DNA of 64,000 nucleotides, from positions 186,001-250,000 of the forward strand of contig NZ_JAGINM010000006.1 of assembly GCF_017876095.1 (NCBI RefSeq). Direction: 5' to 3'. Made by a program: the position numbers and the translations under genes. Below, piece by piece: positions 1 through 10,541 of the stretch. How positions within the stretch are numbered: position 1 is the stretch's first letter; every line of letters begins with the position of its first letter. A model generated the notes under the pieces. That model was not told the origin of the DNA and did not search any database. It saw nothing but the letters and a program-made list of their open reading frames with translations. The DNA is from Azospirillum agricola (GTDB lineage Bacteria > Pseudomonadota > Alphaproteobacteria > Azospirillales > Azospirillaceae).

Positions 1-3000
1 ACTCCGCGCGCACCATCGTCCAGACCTTCCGCCCCAGCGCCCCGGCGAGGTGGGCGACCGCGCTGTCCACGGAGATGACCAGATCGAGCTGCGCCACGAC
101 GGCCGCGGTGTCGGCGAGATCCTCCAACGCGTCGCCGACATCGTGGAAGCCCTCGGGAAGCCGCCCGCCCAACCGCTCCAGATCCGCCCGCCCGTCGCCC
201 TTCTGAAGGGAGACGAAGACGATTCCGGGAAGGCCGAGCAGCGGCAGCAGGGGCTCCAGCCCCGGCGAACGCTTGGGATCGTCGGGAAGCTCCGCGTTGC
301 CGGCCCAGACCAGCCCGACGACCAGCCCGCCCCGCAACCCCGCCCGCACCGGCTCCAGCCGGTCGCGCCACCGCGCGACGAGGGAGGGTTCGGCCGCGAG
401 GTACGGCACCTCCGACGGGACCGTCGCGAGGGTCGTGCCAAGGAGATGCGGCAGGCTCATCAGGGCGGCATGGGCATCGTGCGCCGGGGTCGGCGCGGAG
501 CGCCCGACCACCGTCGCCACGCCCGGCAGCGTGGCGAGGAGCCGCGCCAGCGCGTCGTTGCACTCCACGATCACATGGGCGCCGCGCCGCGCCAGCAGCG
601 TCGCGTAGCGCGCGAACTGGATCCCGTCGCCGAGCCCCTGCTCGTCGTGCAGGAGGATGCGCCGGCCATCGGGATCGCCGCCCTCCCACAGCGGCGTCGG
701 CAGGCCTCGCGCCTCCATCTGCCCGTCGGCCAGCCGGGTGCGCCATTCATACGCGCGGAACCCCCCCGCGAGATCGCCCCGCATCAGCAGGCAGGTCGCC
801 AGGAGCGTGCGGGCACGGGCGTCGTCCGGCCGCTCCGCGACAAGGTGGCGGCACTCGGCCTCCGCCTCGTCCAGCCGGTGCAGGTTGCGCAGGACCAGCG
901 CGCGGTTCATCCGCGTCTCGGTGCGGTCCGGTTCCAGGACCATGGCGCGCGACAGGGCGTCGGCCGCCGCCTCGCCGCCTCCGATCCGCATCGACAGGGC
1001 GAGGCCCAGGTTGCCCAGCAGGCCCGCGTCGGCCGGCGCCAGCGCCAGCGCCTGGCGGCCGACGGCCACCGCCTCCCCGTGCCGACCGAGATTCTTCAGC
1101 GCGACCGCGAGGTTGCCGTAGGCGCGATGCTCCTCCGGCTCGCGCTGTATCAATGCCCTCAGGACCGTCGCGCTCTCCCCGTACCGGCGGAGCAGGAGCA
1201 GGCTGTGGGCAAGCTTGAAAAGATGGAAGCTTCCCTCGGGATCCAGCCGGGTGCAGCAGCGCAGGGGCCGGAGCGCCTCGGCCGTTGCGTTCCGCGCGAG
1301 CAGCCGCTCGGCAAGCGCGTGGAAGACCTGGATGTCGGTGGGATCGAGGGCCGCGGCCCGGCGCCACAGCGCCTCGGCCGCCGCGCCGTCCCCATCCCTC
1401 TCCCGCAGCCAGCCTTCCTCGAGCAGGGCCTCCGGCGCGGGTTCCGCCTGCGGGATGAGCCAGCCGAGACGGCGGAAACGGGAGAGCGTTTCCCGGATGC
1501 GGGCCGGATAGCGCTCGTCGACGGGAACGGGCTGGAGGCCCGTCCACATGCCGGGCAGCGCGTCCCCGTCGAAGCGGCCGGTGGCGTAGAAGCGGTCGAG
1601 CCGGGCCTGGTTGGCCTGCGGGTCGCGGTCGAAGCCGGCGATCATCTCCCGGTGCGCGAAAGCCTCCAGCTTCGCGCGGAAACGGTCGGCGCCCCCCATC
1701 CAGGTGAAGTGCCAGCCGGCGTCCGGAACGACCCGCCCGATCCCCTGCTTGGCCAGATAGCGGGCGCGGTTGGCGCCGATGCGTCGGATCAGTTCCCAGG
1801 GGGCGGCAGCCACCGAGACCCAGGGATCGGGCGCCTTCAGGTCGAGGAAATAGAGGAAGATGTCGAGGTGGGGCGCGAAGAGCGTCGCGCCCGTACCCGC
1901 ATCCTCGTCCGGCTCCCGGCGCAGCCGCTCGACGACCGGGGCGCGCAGAATCTCGTCGGCGTCGGAGATGAGGATCATGTCGCTGGGCCGGCACTCCCCG
2001 AGGCCGCGCAGGATCGCGTCCCTCTGGTACGCCTCGCGGTTCCAGGCGAATCCGCCCGGATCCTCGGCGACCACGATATGGATGATCTTGTCCGCGTAGG
2101 CGGCGAAACGCGCCCGGTTGTCGGCGTAGTGCAGAGGCTTGGCGGCGCCGGCGTGGGTGTAGGTCGCCTCGACCAGGACGAAACGGTCCACCACGGGATG
2201 GAGTTCGGCCAGCCGGACCTCCAGCAGATCCAGCTCGTTGTGGAACTGGAAGCAGTCGAAGATCCGGCGCCCGCCGGGCGGCGGCGGGGACGGCGGCGGC
2301 AGATCGGGCAACGCGGTGTGGTAGGAAAGCCAGGCATCATAGCCGCGCAGCGCCGACCAGACGCCGGTGCGTGCCTCCTCGTCGTTGTGATCGAGGCGGA
2401 GCGACCGTTCCACCAGATCGATCATGCCGCGCGCCTCGGCCCGCCAGGCCGGGTCGGCCAGCCGGCTGGTCGGCCCGGAATTCAGATGGGCGCCCAACGC
2501 CTCCATGAGCTGCTGCTGGGCGGAGGCGATCCTGGCGGTGATCGCCGTGGCACTGTTCGCCGCATCGGCCCTCACCGGAGCCGGCCCGCTCAACTCCTCG
2601 AACCAGGCGATCCAGCCTTGCGCCCGCACCGGCCAGGACGTCTCGGCGTTCGCGTGGTCGACCTGGGCGCGGAGCCGGAGACCGGCGCCGGGGTCCGTCC
2701 GCAGGTCGGTCAGGGCGGCCACCGCCGCCTCGGCGTAGCGCCGCGCGTGTTCCCGCGGATCCTCCGGCACGGGCGTCAGCCGCGCGAAGCCGGCCCCGCT
2801 TTCCGGCAGGGCGCCCAATTGGCTCGACACCACCAGGCAGCCGGCCGCCAGCGCCTCCAGCACGGCGATGCAGGAGGTCTCGGCGAAGCGGTTGGGATAG
2901 GCGAGGCAGGTCGCCTCCCGCAGCACCCCGGCCAGCGCCACTTGACCGAGGCCGCCGAGATACTCCACCCCCTCGGTCTCGCGGCAGCGCTGGTACAGGG

Positions 3001-3694
3001 CGGTGAAGGGATCCTGCCCGGCGGCGACCTGATAGCCTTCGAGGCTCGAACAGACGCGCAGCCGGGTTCCGGGAATCGCCGCCCGTATCGACGGAAAGCT
3101 GTCCAGCAGCACGTCGAGGCCACGGAACGGCGTGCTGGTGTAGGCCAGAACCGGCGGCCAGGGGGGCACCGCCCGGATGTCCTCGTCCGGCCCGAACAGG
3201 CCGGCAAAGGCCGGCGCAATCCCGTTGCGCATCACCCGGCAGCGTGCCGGATCGAGACGGAAGGCGTCCAGATACCCATCCATCTGCCATTGGCTGACGA
3301 AGGCGACGCCGTCCAGGCAGTCGCGCAGTTCGGCCTCGGCCAGGTTCGCCACCGCCGGCTGGTCGGCGGCGTGCTGCGTCCAGAGGATCAGCTTGCGCCC
3401 GCCGCCCATCCTGCCGCGCAGGCGCAGCAGCAGCTCCCGATCGCATCCATTCAGGAAAACCACGGCGTCGAAAGCGCACAGTTCCTCGAGGCTCACCGAC
3501 GCCATGGGCAGGCAGCGCACCCCGCGCACGGTGGCGGGCGCGCGCGTGCCGTTGACCAGCGTGACCGCATGGCCGGCGGCGGCCAGCTCCTCCCCCAGGT
3601 AGCAGAGCGCCGATTGCGAACCGCCAAGCGGCTGGTGGCGCGGCGTCTCGGGGGTGTAATCGCCCTTCGTCGGGTCTATGAACGCGATCTTGAT
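1..3694 (-). CDS. Modular glycosyltransferase (GT4, GT17-like, TPR, GT9-like), C-terminus beyond window edge
   Basis: About 1231 codons are open in one minus-strand frame and run off the left edge. Residues 1-330 look like a GT4 glycosyltransferase: an N-terminal GGSQSALCYLGEEL segment and, near 272-290, the nucleotide-sugar motif LEALAAGCLVVSS. Around 477-640 follows a GT17-like domain (FQFHNELDLLEVRL, then ISDADEI as the acidic metal site). TPR-like helical repeats cover about 700-960. From about 1010 a GT9-like domain begins (DEQGLGDGIQFARY) and the window ends inside it (AVAHLAGALGRK). It probably builds or decorates surface polysaccharide or glycoprotein in the cytoplasm. No ATG, GTG or TTG lies between the upstream in-frame TGA and the conserved N-terminus; the best start is an ATC at 3694 preceded by AAGG. 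The start is therefore unresolved. Confidence 0.82.
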   Translation of the reverse strand, partial: MKIAFIDPTKGDYTPETPRHQPLGGSQSALCYLGEELAAAGHAVTLVNGTRAPATVRGVRCLPMASVSLEELCAFDAVVFLNGCDRELLLRLRGRMGGGRKLILWTQHAADQPAVANLAEAELRDCLDGVAFVSQWQMDGYLDAFRLDPARCRVMRNGIAPAFAGLFGPDEDIRAVPPWPPVLAYTSTPFRGLDVLLDSFPSIRAAIPGTRLRVCSSLEGYQVAAGQDPFTALYQRCRETEGVEYLGGLGQVALAGVLREATCLAYPNRFAETSCIAVLEALAAGCLVVSSQLGALPESGAGFARLTPVPEDPREHARRYAEAAVAALTDLRTDPGAGLRLRAQVDHANAETSWPVRAQGWIAWFEELSGPAPVRADAANSATAITARIASAQQQLMEALGAHLNSGPTSRLADPAWRAEARGMIDLVERSLRLDHNDEEARTGVWSALRGYDAWLSYHTALPDLPPPSPPPPGGRRIFDCFQFHNELDLLEVRLAELHPVVDRFVLVEATYTHAGAAKPLHYADNRARFAAYADKIIHIVVAEDPGGFAWNREAYQRDAILRGLGECRPSDMILISDADEILRAPVVERLRREPDEDAGTGATLFAPHLDIFLYFLDLKAPDPWVSVAAAPWELIRRIGANRARYLAKQGIGRVVPDAGWHFTWMGGADRFRAKLEAFAHREMIAGFDRDPQANQARLDRFYATGRFDGDALPGMWTGLQPVPVDERYPARIRETLSRFRRLGWLIPQAEPAPEALLEEGWLRERDGDGAAAEALWRRAAALDPTDIQVFHALAERLLARNATAEALRPLRCCTRLDPEGSFHLFKLAHSLLLLRRYGESATVLRALIQREPEEHRAYGNLAVALKNLGRHGEAVAVGRQALALAPADAGLLGNLGLALSMRIGGGEAAADALSRAMVLEPDRTETRMNRALVLRNLHRLDEAEAECRHLVAERPDDARARTLLATCLLMRGDLAGGFRAYEWRTRLADGQMEARGLPTPLWEGGDPDGRRILLHDEQGLGDGIQFARYATLLARRGAHVIVECNDALARLLATLPGVATVVGRSAPTPAHDAHAALMSLPHLLGTTLATVPSEVPYLAAEPSLVARWRDRLEPVRAGLRGGLVVGLVWAGNAELPDDPKRSPGLEPLLPLLGLPGIVFVSLQKGDGRADLERLGGRLPEGFHDVGDALEDLADTAAVVAQLDLVISVDSAVAHLAGALGRKVWTMVRAE

Positions 3695-3828
3695 GGTCTT
3701 GCCTTGAAGGTCGAGGTGGGCCGGCGCTAAATAATGGGCCGGCTGGATGCCGGCACATCCTGCCGCATAGCATCAGCCTGCCGCGGGAAGGTCAACCGGC
3801 ATTCGCGGTGCGCGTCGAAAGGCTGTGC

Positions 3829-4995
3829 GTGGAACAGAATTTTGCTTTGACTTGGCAGCTTTCGGAGATCCATGGCTGGGGGCTGGTCGGCGTGCACACG
3901 GCGCTTTACCTGCTGGACCAGGGTCGGCCGCCGCTTCTGCTGGAACGGCCGCTGCTGGCCACCCTGCGGCCGGAGAACCGGGAAAGGCTGGCGGCCCTGA
4001 TGATCGGGTATGAGCGCATCGGCGCCATCGCCGATCGGGTTCCGGGACAGGTGGTGGTCGTCAAGGGCTGGACGCTGCTGCACGCGCTCGCCAACGGCTT
4101 CGTGGAGGGGCCGGCGTCCGAGCGCTTCCGTGGCAGCCGCAACGTCGGCGTGATCGCCTTCGAGGACAGCCGGTTCGACACCGAGACCCTGGAGCGCGCG
4201 CGCGGTTACGACAGGATCGTGGTGCATTCGACCTACAACCGGGACCTGCTTCTGGAGCAGGGGATTGCGGACGTCGGCTGCGCGTTCCAGGGCATCGATC
4301 CGGGCGAACTGCCCGCGCTGCCTCCCACCGGCCGGTTCGGGGACCGTTTCGTCGTCTTCTCCGGCGGCAAGCTGGAGTTCCGCAAGGGCCAGGACATCGT
4401 GCTCGCCGCGTTTCGCCGTTTCCACGAGCGGCATCCCGACGCGCTGCTGGTCACGGCCTGGCACAATTACTGGCCGCACACCTCCGGGACGATCGCCGAA
4501 TCCCCGTTGACGCCCGAGCCCCCGAAGATCGGCGAGAACGGGAAGCTGCGGATCGTGGAGTGGGCGATGGCGCACGGCGTGCCACCGGAGGGCTTCGTCG
4601 ACATGGGGGTCATCGCAAGGCACGAGATCGCGGGGATCCTGGCCGACTGTCACGCCGCCGTTTTCCCCAACCGCTGCGAAGGCGCCACCAACCTTGTCGC
4701 CATGGAGGCGATGGCCTGCGGCGTGCCCGTGATCCTGTCGGCCAACACCGGGCATCTCGACCTGATCCGCGAGGGCAATTGCCTGCCGCTTCGCGATCAG
4801 ACCCCGGTGGCCGATCCCACGGGCGCCCGTCGGGGCTGGGGCGAGTCCGCCGTGGAGGAGGTGGTCGCGCAGTTGGAGCGCGTCTACACCGACAGGGCCG
4901 TCGCACGGGCCTGCGCCGAGAAGGGGCGGGTCTTCATGCGCGGGGAGCGGAGTTGGCGGGCCTTCGCCGAATCCTTCGCACGGGCCGCCGCTTGA
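3829..4995 (+). CDS. GT4-family glycosyltransferase
   Basis: This 388-aa protein has the C-terminal GT4 signature FPNRCEGATNLVAMEAMACG (E-x7-E type) and a central substrate-domain loop VFSGGKLEFRKGQDIVLAAF typical of retaining glycosyltransferases. The GTG at 3829 is chosen because GAAAGG lies six bases upstream; another in-frame GTG at 3808 has poorer spacing. It is divergent from the large glycosyltransferase gene, with about 130 bp between them, so both probably serve the same surface-glycan pathway. The acceptor and donor sugars cannot be told from the sequence. A conserved WHNYWPHT motif in the middle is shared with glycosyltransferases found beside TPR glycosyltransferases. Confidence 0.85.
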   Translation: MEQNFALTWQLSEIHGWGLVGVHTALYLLDQGRPPLLLERPLLATLRPENRERLAALMIGYERIGAIADRVPGQVVVVKGWTLLHALANGFVEGPASERFRGSRNVGVIAFEDSRFDTETLERARGYDRIVVHSTYNRDLLLEQGIADVGCAFQGIDPGELPALPPTGRFGDRFVVFSGGKLEFRKGQDIVLAAFRRFHERHPDALLVTAWHNYWPHTSGTIAESPLTPEPPKIGENGKLRIVEWAMAHGVPPEGFVDMGVIARHEIAGILADCHAAVFPNRCEGATNLVAMEAMACGVPVILSANTGHLDLIREGNCLPLRDQTPVADPTGARRGWGESAVEEVVAQLERVYTDRAVARACAEKGRVFMRGERSWRAFAESFARAAA

Positions 4996-5167
4996 GTGTG
5001 ATGCCGGCGAGCGGAAATCCCGACTTGTTGAGGGGGCACCCCTGGGACGGGCGGTCCGTGATTCGATTTTCCCACCCGCGACGGAGAGGGGCGGGGGCGT
5101 ATAAGGCTGGCTGACATGATCGGATAAGTTTCCGGGAAGATGGGCTGTCCGGAAAATCCAGGACGGT

Positions 5168-5947
<780 letters not shown>

Positions 5948-6040
5948 GCCCGATCCTCCGATCCGTCCCGTTCCGGCCAAGGGGCGCATTCCTGACCCGG
6001 AACGGCGGCGAGGGCAAGCGCGCCGTGGCGCAAAGGCCGC

Positions 6041-7072
6041 TCAACCAGGAAGTTCGACGATCAGCCGGGTGCCGGCTTGGCCGGTTTCGGCGCGCAAGAC
6101 CCCCTTCAACTGGCCGGCGAAGGCGCGCACCATCTTCAGCCCCAGCGTCGCCGCGCGGGCGACGTCGAGCCCGTCCGGCAGTCCGCGCCCCTGGTCGGAC
6201 ACCACCAGCCGCCGGCGGCCGTCGGCGGCACGGCCGAGGCTGACCTCGATCCCGCCCGGTTCCTCAGGACCATAGGCGTGCTTGGCGGCGTTGCCGACCA
6301 GTTCGTTGACGATCAGGCTCAGCGGAATCACGCTGTCCACCGGAAGGCTGGTCGGCTCGGCCTCCACCCGGATGCGGCGGGCACCGGGAAGCGTCGCCTC
6401 CAGCTCGCCGCACAGGTCGCGCAGATGGCCGGCCACGTCGAGGTCGTCGCCGCGCAGGGCGGCGTGGGTGCGCTGGTGGGCCTGGGTGACGATGCCGATC
6501 CGTCCCCCGGCGCTTTGCAGGGCGCGCCGCACCTCGGGATCCTTGGACCCCAGCGTTTGCAGCGTCAGCAGGCTGGAGACGAGCTGCAACGTGTTCTTCA
6601 CCCGGTGACTCAGCTCGCGCATGTGCCGTTCCTGCTCGGCGGCGCTGTCCGGGGTCTCCTCGACGGTGACGATCAGGGCGCGCACCAGCCCGTTGACGCC
6701 CAGCATCGGCGTGGCCCGGACCTCCCAGAAACGGTCGCCGTCGCGGGCCGCCGCCTCGCGCTGGGCGCCGCCGCGCCGGGCGGCGGCGAGCAGGGAGGAC
6801 GAGACCGCCGGAAACTGGGAGGTCAGCGGCGCTCCGGCCACCACGCCCAGGGCACGGAAGGCGGCGTTGGAAAAGCTGCACAGCCCGGCCTCGCCCTCGA
6901 CCAGGGCGGTCGGGGTCGGCGTCTGTTCCAGCAGGCAGCGCAGGACCGCCGGATCGTTCAGGTTCAGCCCCGGAGGTTCGGCCGCGGCGGCGCCGAAACC
7001 AGCACCGAACGAGCCGCCGCTCCCCTCCGGATCGGCGTCACGAACCGTGTTGAGCACGACCATATGCGCCAT
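6041..7072 (-). CDS. HisKA_2-type sensor histidine kinase with PAS-like input domain
   Basis: This 343-aa soluble kinase has a PAS-like region (about 30-145, LEQTPTPTALVEGEAG onward), then the HisKA_2 phosphoacceptor box ELSHRVKNTLQLVSSLLTLQ, and an ATPase domain with N-box VNELVGNAAKHAYG and G-box DQGRGLPDG. There are no membrane segments, so it should sense a cytoplasmic signal. ATG 7072 (GCG CAT ATG follows) is preferred to the longer frame because GGAAGGA precedes it by about nine bases. No response regulator is adjacent, so its partner is elsewhere. HisKA_2 kinases are common in alphaproteobacterial general stress and light/redox signalling, but the signal here is unknown. Confidence 0.85.
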   Translation of the reverse strand: MAHMVVLNTVRDADPEGSGGSFGAGFGAAAAEPPGLNLNDPAVLRCLLEQTPTPTALVEGEAGLCSFSNAAFRALGVVAGAPLTSQFPAVSSSLLAAARRGGAQREAAARDGDRFWEVRATPMLGVNGLVRALIVTVEETPDSAAEQERHMRELSHRVKNTLQLVSSLLTLQTLGSKDPEVRRALQSAGGRIGIVTQAHQRTHAALRGDDLDVAGHLRDLCGELEATLPGARRIRVEAEPTSLPVDSVIPLSLIVNELVGNAAKHAYGPEEPGGIEVSLGRAADGRRRLVVSDQGRGLPDGLDVARAATLGLKMVRAFAGQLKGVLRAETGQAGTRLIVELPG

Positions 7073-7227
7073 GTCGCCCGTTCCTTCCACCTGTCCGGTG
7101 CATGCATCCCTATGTGTCCAAATTGTAAGCCGAGCAACCGCGCCGACACCAGTCGAACAACCCGAAGCATCGCTAGACAAATCGGGGTACGACATTCGTT
7201 CGCGTGAAAAGGCGATTCGCCAAAAGG

Positions 7228-7257
7228 AAACCCCCGCATCCGGAGAGGATGCGGGGG
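7228..7257 (-). terminator. Intrinsic terminator of the dxs operon
   Basis: An 11-bp perfect stem (CCCCCGCATCC at 7231-7241 pairing with 7247-7257) encloses a five-base loop. On the minus strand the stem is followed by TTTCCTTTT. It lies 35 bp beyond the dxs stop codon and before the divergent space upstream of the kinase gene. Confidence 0.8.
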
Positions 7258-7291
7258 CCGATACGAGAAATCAGGAGAGCGGGCCGGCCGG

Positions 7292-9205
7292 TTATGCTCG
7301 CGCTGCGGCGCTTTCGATTCCGAGGGCCTGCAACGCGGTCGCGACGATGTGCCGCGCGCTCAACCCGGCGGTCTCATACTGTTTGGCCGGCGAATCATGG
7401 TCGAGATAAACATCGGGTAGGACCAACGGCCGGATCTTCAACCCGCCGTCCAGCAGGCCGGAGGTCGCCAGGAAGTGCAGGACGAAGCTGCCGAAGCCGC
7501 CGACCGACCCTTCCTCGATGGTGATCAGCACCTCGTGCTCCAGCGCGAGGCGGCGGACCAGATCCTCGTCGAGCGGCTTGGCGAAGCGGGCGTCGGCCAG
7601 CGTGGTCGACAGGCCGCGGGCGCCCAGCTCGGCCGCCGCCTTGCGGGCCTCGGCGAGACGGCCGCCGTAGCTGAGGATGGCGACCTTGCCGCCTTCCTGC
7701 AAGATGCGTCCCTTGCCGAGCGGCAGGACGGACCCGCGATCCGGCATCTCCAGCCCCACCCCCTCGCCGCGCGGGTAGCGCAGCGCCGAGGCGCGGTCGT
7801 CGATGGCGGCCTGGGTGGCGACCATGTGCATCAGCTCCACCTCGTCCGCCGCCGCCATCAGCACGATGTCGGGCAGGCAGCCGAGGAAGGCGACGTCGAA
7901 GGAGCCGGCGTGGGTCGCCCCGTCGGCCCCGACCAGCCCGGCGCGGTCGAGCGCGAAGCGCACCGGCAGGTGTTGCAGCACCACGTCGTGGATCACCTGA
8001 TCGTAGGCGCGCTGGAGGAAGGTCGAGTAGATGGCGCAGAAGGGCTTGAAGCCCTCGGTCGCCATGCCGGCGGCGAAGGTCACCGCGTGCTGTTCGGCGA
8101 TGCCGACGTCGAAGCAGCGGTCGGGAAAGCGCTCGGCGAACAGATCCAGCCCGGTGCCCGACGGCATCGCCGCGTTGATGGCGACGATGGCCGGGTCGGC
8201 CGCCGCCTCGGTGATGAGGGACTGGGCGAAGACGCGGGTGTAGGTCGGCGCGTTGGATTTCGGCTTGGCCTGGGCGCCGGTCACCACGTCGAACTTGGCG
8301 ACCGCGTGCAGCTTGTCGGCCGAGGCCTCCGCCGGGGCGTAGCCCTTGCCCTTCTTGGTGACGACGTGGATCAGCACCGGCTTGTCGTCGTCGGCGTCGC
8401 GCACGTTCTGCAACACCGGCAGCAGATGGTCGAGGTTGTGCCCGTCGATCGGCCCGATGTAGTAGAAGCCCAGCTCCTCGAACAGGGTGCCGCCGGTGAC
8501 CATGCCGCGCGCGTACTCCTCCGCCCGCCGGGCGGCGGTGCGCAGCGGGCGCGGCAGCTGGTCGGCGATCTCCTTGGCGAGGTGGCGCAGGCTGAGATAG
8601 GGCTTCGACGAGATCAGCCGCGACAGGTAGGCGCTCATGGCGCCGACCGGCGGGGCGATCGACATGTCGTTGTCGTTCAGCACCACCACCAGCCGCGACT
8701 TGGTCGGCGCGGCGTTGTTCATCGCCTCGTAGGCCATGCCGGCGCTCATCGCGCCGTCGCCGATCACCGCGACGACGTTGCGGCGCTCGCCCTTCAGCCG
8801 GCTCGCCACCGCCATGCCGAGCCCGGCGGAGATCGAGGTCGAGCTGTGGCCGGCGCCGAACGGGTCGTACTCGCTCTCCGAGCGCTTGGTGAAGCCGCTC
8901 AAGCCGCCGCCCATGCGCAGCGTGCGGATGCGGTCGCGCCGGCCGGTCAGGATCTTGTGCGGGTAGCACTGGTGCCCGACGTCCCAGATCAGCCGGTCAT
9001 AGGGCGTGTTGAAGACGTAGTGGAGTGCCACCGTCAGCTCGACCACCCCCAGCCCGGCGCCGAGATGGCCGCCGGTCACCGACACGGCGTCCACGGTCTC
9101 GGTGCGCAGCTCGTCGGCGAACTGGCGGAGCTGCTCGGGCTTGAGGCCCCTCAGCTTGGCGGGCGTCGGGCAGAGGTCGAGCAGCGGGGTCTTGGTGGCG
9201 GTCAC
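7292..9205 (-). CDS. dxs: 1-deoxy-D-xylulose-5-phosphate synthase
   Basis: DXS condenses pyruvate and glyceraldehyde 3-phosphate with thiamine diphosphate, the first step of the MEP isoprenoid pathway. The 637-aa length is typical. Visible features are the N-terminal [15 protein letters not shown] segment, the thiamine-diphosphate motif starting [19 protein letters not shown], the transketolase-like [18 protein letters not shown] region and the C-terminal transketolase domain ([15 protein letters not shown]). The GTG start at 9205 follows AAAGGA and lies 20 bp after the ispA stop, so xseB, ispA and dxs form one transcript ending at the terminator at 7228. Confidence 0.97.
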   Translation of the reverse strand: MTATKTPLLDLCPTPAKLRGLKPEQLRQFADELRTETVDAVSVTGGHLGAGLGVVELTVALHYVFNTPYDRLIWDVGHQCYPHKILTGRRDRIRTLRMGGGLSGFTKRSESEYDPFGAGHSSTSISAGLGMAVASRLKGERRNVVAVIGDGAMSAGMAYEAMNNAAPTKSRLVVVLNDNDMSIAPPVGAMSAYLSRLISSKPYLSLRHLAKEIADQLPRPLRTAARRAEEYARGMVTGGTLFEELGFYYIGPIDGHNLDHLLPVLQNVRDADDDKPVLIHVVTKKGKGYAPAEASADKLHAVAKFDVVTGAQAKPKSNAPTYTRVFAQSLITEAAADPAIVAINAAMPSGTGLDLFAERFPDRCFDVGIAEQHAVTFAAGMATEGFKPFCAIYSTFLQRAYDQVIHDVVLQHLPVRFALDRAGLVGADGATHAGSFDVAFLGCLPDIVLMAAADEVELMHMVATQAAIDDRASALRYPRGEGVGLEMPDRGSVLPLGKGRILQEGGKVAILSYGGRLAEARKAAAELGARGLSTTLADARFAKPLDEDLVRRLALEHEVLITIEEGSVGGFGSFVLHFLATSGLLDGGLKIRPLVLPDVYLDHDSPAKQYETAGLSARHIVATALQALGIESAAARA

Positions 9206-9225
9206 GGGGTCACGGTCCTTTCGGC

Positions 9226-10128
9226 TCAGGCGCGCCGGTCGACGACGAAATCGGCGACCGCCTTCAGCATGTCGGCACGCCCCTCGAAGATGTCCACGTG
9301 CGCGGCGGCCTGGGCTGCCAGCATCTCGGCCTGGGCGCGGGCGCGCTCGCGGCCGAGGATGGACACGAAGGTGGCCTTGCCGGCCTGGGCGTCGCGCCCG
9401 ACCGTCTTGCCGGTTTCCTCCGCCGTGCCCTCGACGTCGAGCAGGTCGTCGACGATCTGGAAGGCGAGGCCGAGGTCATGGGCGTAGGCGCGCAGCGCCG
9501 TGCGCTGCGGCGGGTTGGCCTTGCCGAGGATGCCGCCCGCCTCGCAGGAGAAGGCGATCATCTCGCCGGTCTTCATGCGCTGGAGCCGGGTGGTGGTGCC
9601 GAGGTCGAAGCTCTCGTGCTCGGCGATCAGGTCGAGCATCTGGCCGCCGACCATGCCGTGGCCGCCCGCAGCCTTGGCTAGCGCGGTGACGAGCTGGCAG
9701 CGGATGTTCGGATCCTCGTGGGTGGCGGGATCGGCCAGCACCTCGAAGGCGAAGGTCAGCAGCCCGTCGCCGGCCAGGATGGCGGTCGCCTCGTCGAACT
9801 GGCGGTGGCAGGTCGGGCGGCCGCGCCGCAGCTCGCCGTCGTCCATCGCCGGCAGGTCGTCGTGGACCAGCGAATAGCTGTGGACCATCTCGACCGCCGC
9901 GGCGGCGCGGATGGCGCAATCGGGGTTGACCCCGAACAGCGCCGACGACTGCATGACCAGGAAGGGCCGCAGCCGCTTGCCGCCGTTCAGGCTGCCGTAG
10001 CGCATGGCGTCGAACAGCCGGGCCTCGGCCAGATCGGTTGAGGGCAGCAGCCGGCCGATGGTATCCTCCACGGCGCGGGCGATCTCGCTCATCGCCGCCT
10101 TCAGGGCGGCCTTCGAAGTGGTCTGCAC
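9226..10128 (-). CDS. ispA: Farnesyl-diphosphate synthase (polyprenyl synthetase family)
   Basis: The 300-aa protein makes short prenyl diphosphates from IPP and DMAPP. The first aspartate-rich motif is in [19 protein letters not shown] and the second is [19 protein letters not shown]; the [10 protein letters not shown] segment near residue 50 is also typical. It starts with GTG one base after the xseB stop codon and is followed by dxs, so translation is probably coupled. Product length (C15) is inferred from the family and from the operon position rather than measured. Confidence 0.95.
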   Translation of the reverse strand: MQTTSKAALKAAMSEIARAVEDTIGRLLPSTDLAEARLFDAMRYGSLNGGKRLRPFLVMQSSALFGVNPDCAIRAAAAVEMVHSYSLVHDDLPAMDDGELRRGRPTCHRQFDEATAILAGDGLLTFAFEVLADPATHEDPNIRCQLVTALAKAAGGHGMVGGQMLDLIAEHESFDLGTTTRLQRMKTGEMIAFSCEAGGILGKANPPQRTALRAYAHDLGLAFQIVDDLLDVEGTAEETGKTVGRDAQAGKATFVSILGRERARAQAEMLAAQAAAHVDIFEGRADMLKAVADFVVDRRA

Positions 10129-10129
10129 G

Positions 10130-10402
10130 TCAGTCGATCCGGGCGGGTTCGCTGCCGATGGAACCGTCGGCGCTTACGGTGATGCGGTCGATCTTGGCCT
10201 GCGCCTCGCGCAGCTTGGCCTCGCAATGGCGCTTCAGGGCGGTGCCGCGCTCGTAGGAGGAGATCGCGTCGTCCAGCTTGCCGCGCCCCTCTTCGAGCTG
10301 GCGGACGATCCGCTCCAGCTCGGCCAGGGCATCCTCGAAGCTGAGGGCGGCGATGTCGGGCGGAATGGGAGCGGTGGGGGACGGGACGGCGGAGGGGGGC
10401 AT
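10130..10402 (-). CDS. xseB: Exodeoxyribonuclease VII small subunit
   Basis: A 90-aa protein with the XseB signature LSFEDALAELERIVRQLEEG followed by LDDAISSYERGTALKRHCEA, forming the helical hairpin that binds XseA. Exonuclease VII degrades single-stranded DNA. The first 20 residues before LSFED are proline/serine-rich and variable. ATG 10402 is chosen over an upstream start because the extra N-terminus has no family resemblance. It is the first gene of the xseB-ispA-dxs operon, a common arrangement across proteobacteria. Confidence 0.94.
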   Translation of the reverse strand: MPPSAVPSPTAPIPPDIAALSFEDALAELERIVRQLEEGRGKLDDAISSYERGTALKRHCEAKLREAQAKIDRITVSADGSIGSEPARID

Positions 10403-10541
10403 GGGGCGAAACCGTGGTGGACCTTCGTCCGCGAAGTTAGGCCCGCCCCTCGCCGTGTGCAAGGGCCGTGGCGTGCCAACGGCTTGCCCTTGCGGTCTAT
10501 GCGGTCAGGAGGGGCCGGCGGGACCCCCTCCCCCCTTCCCC

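Noticed and set aside
50..3730. Long plus-strand open frame (about 1226 codons)
   Set aside because: It is the antisense of the large glycosyltransferase gene; its composition (His, Arg, Gln, Pro, Gly) is typical of GC-rich shadow frames and it has no recognisable domain.
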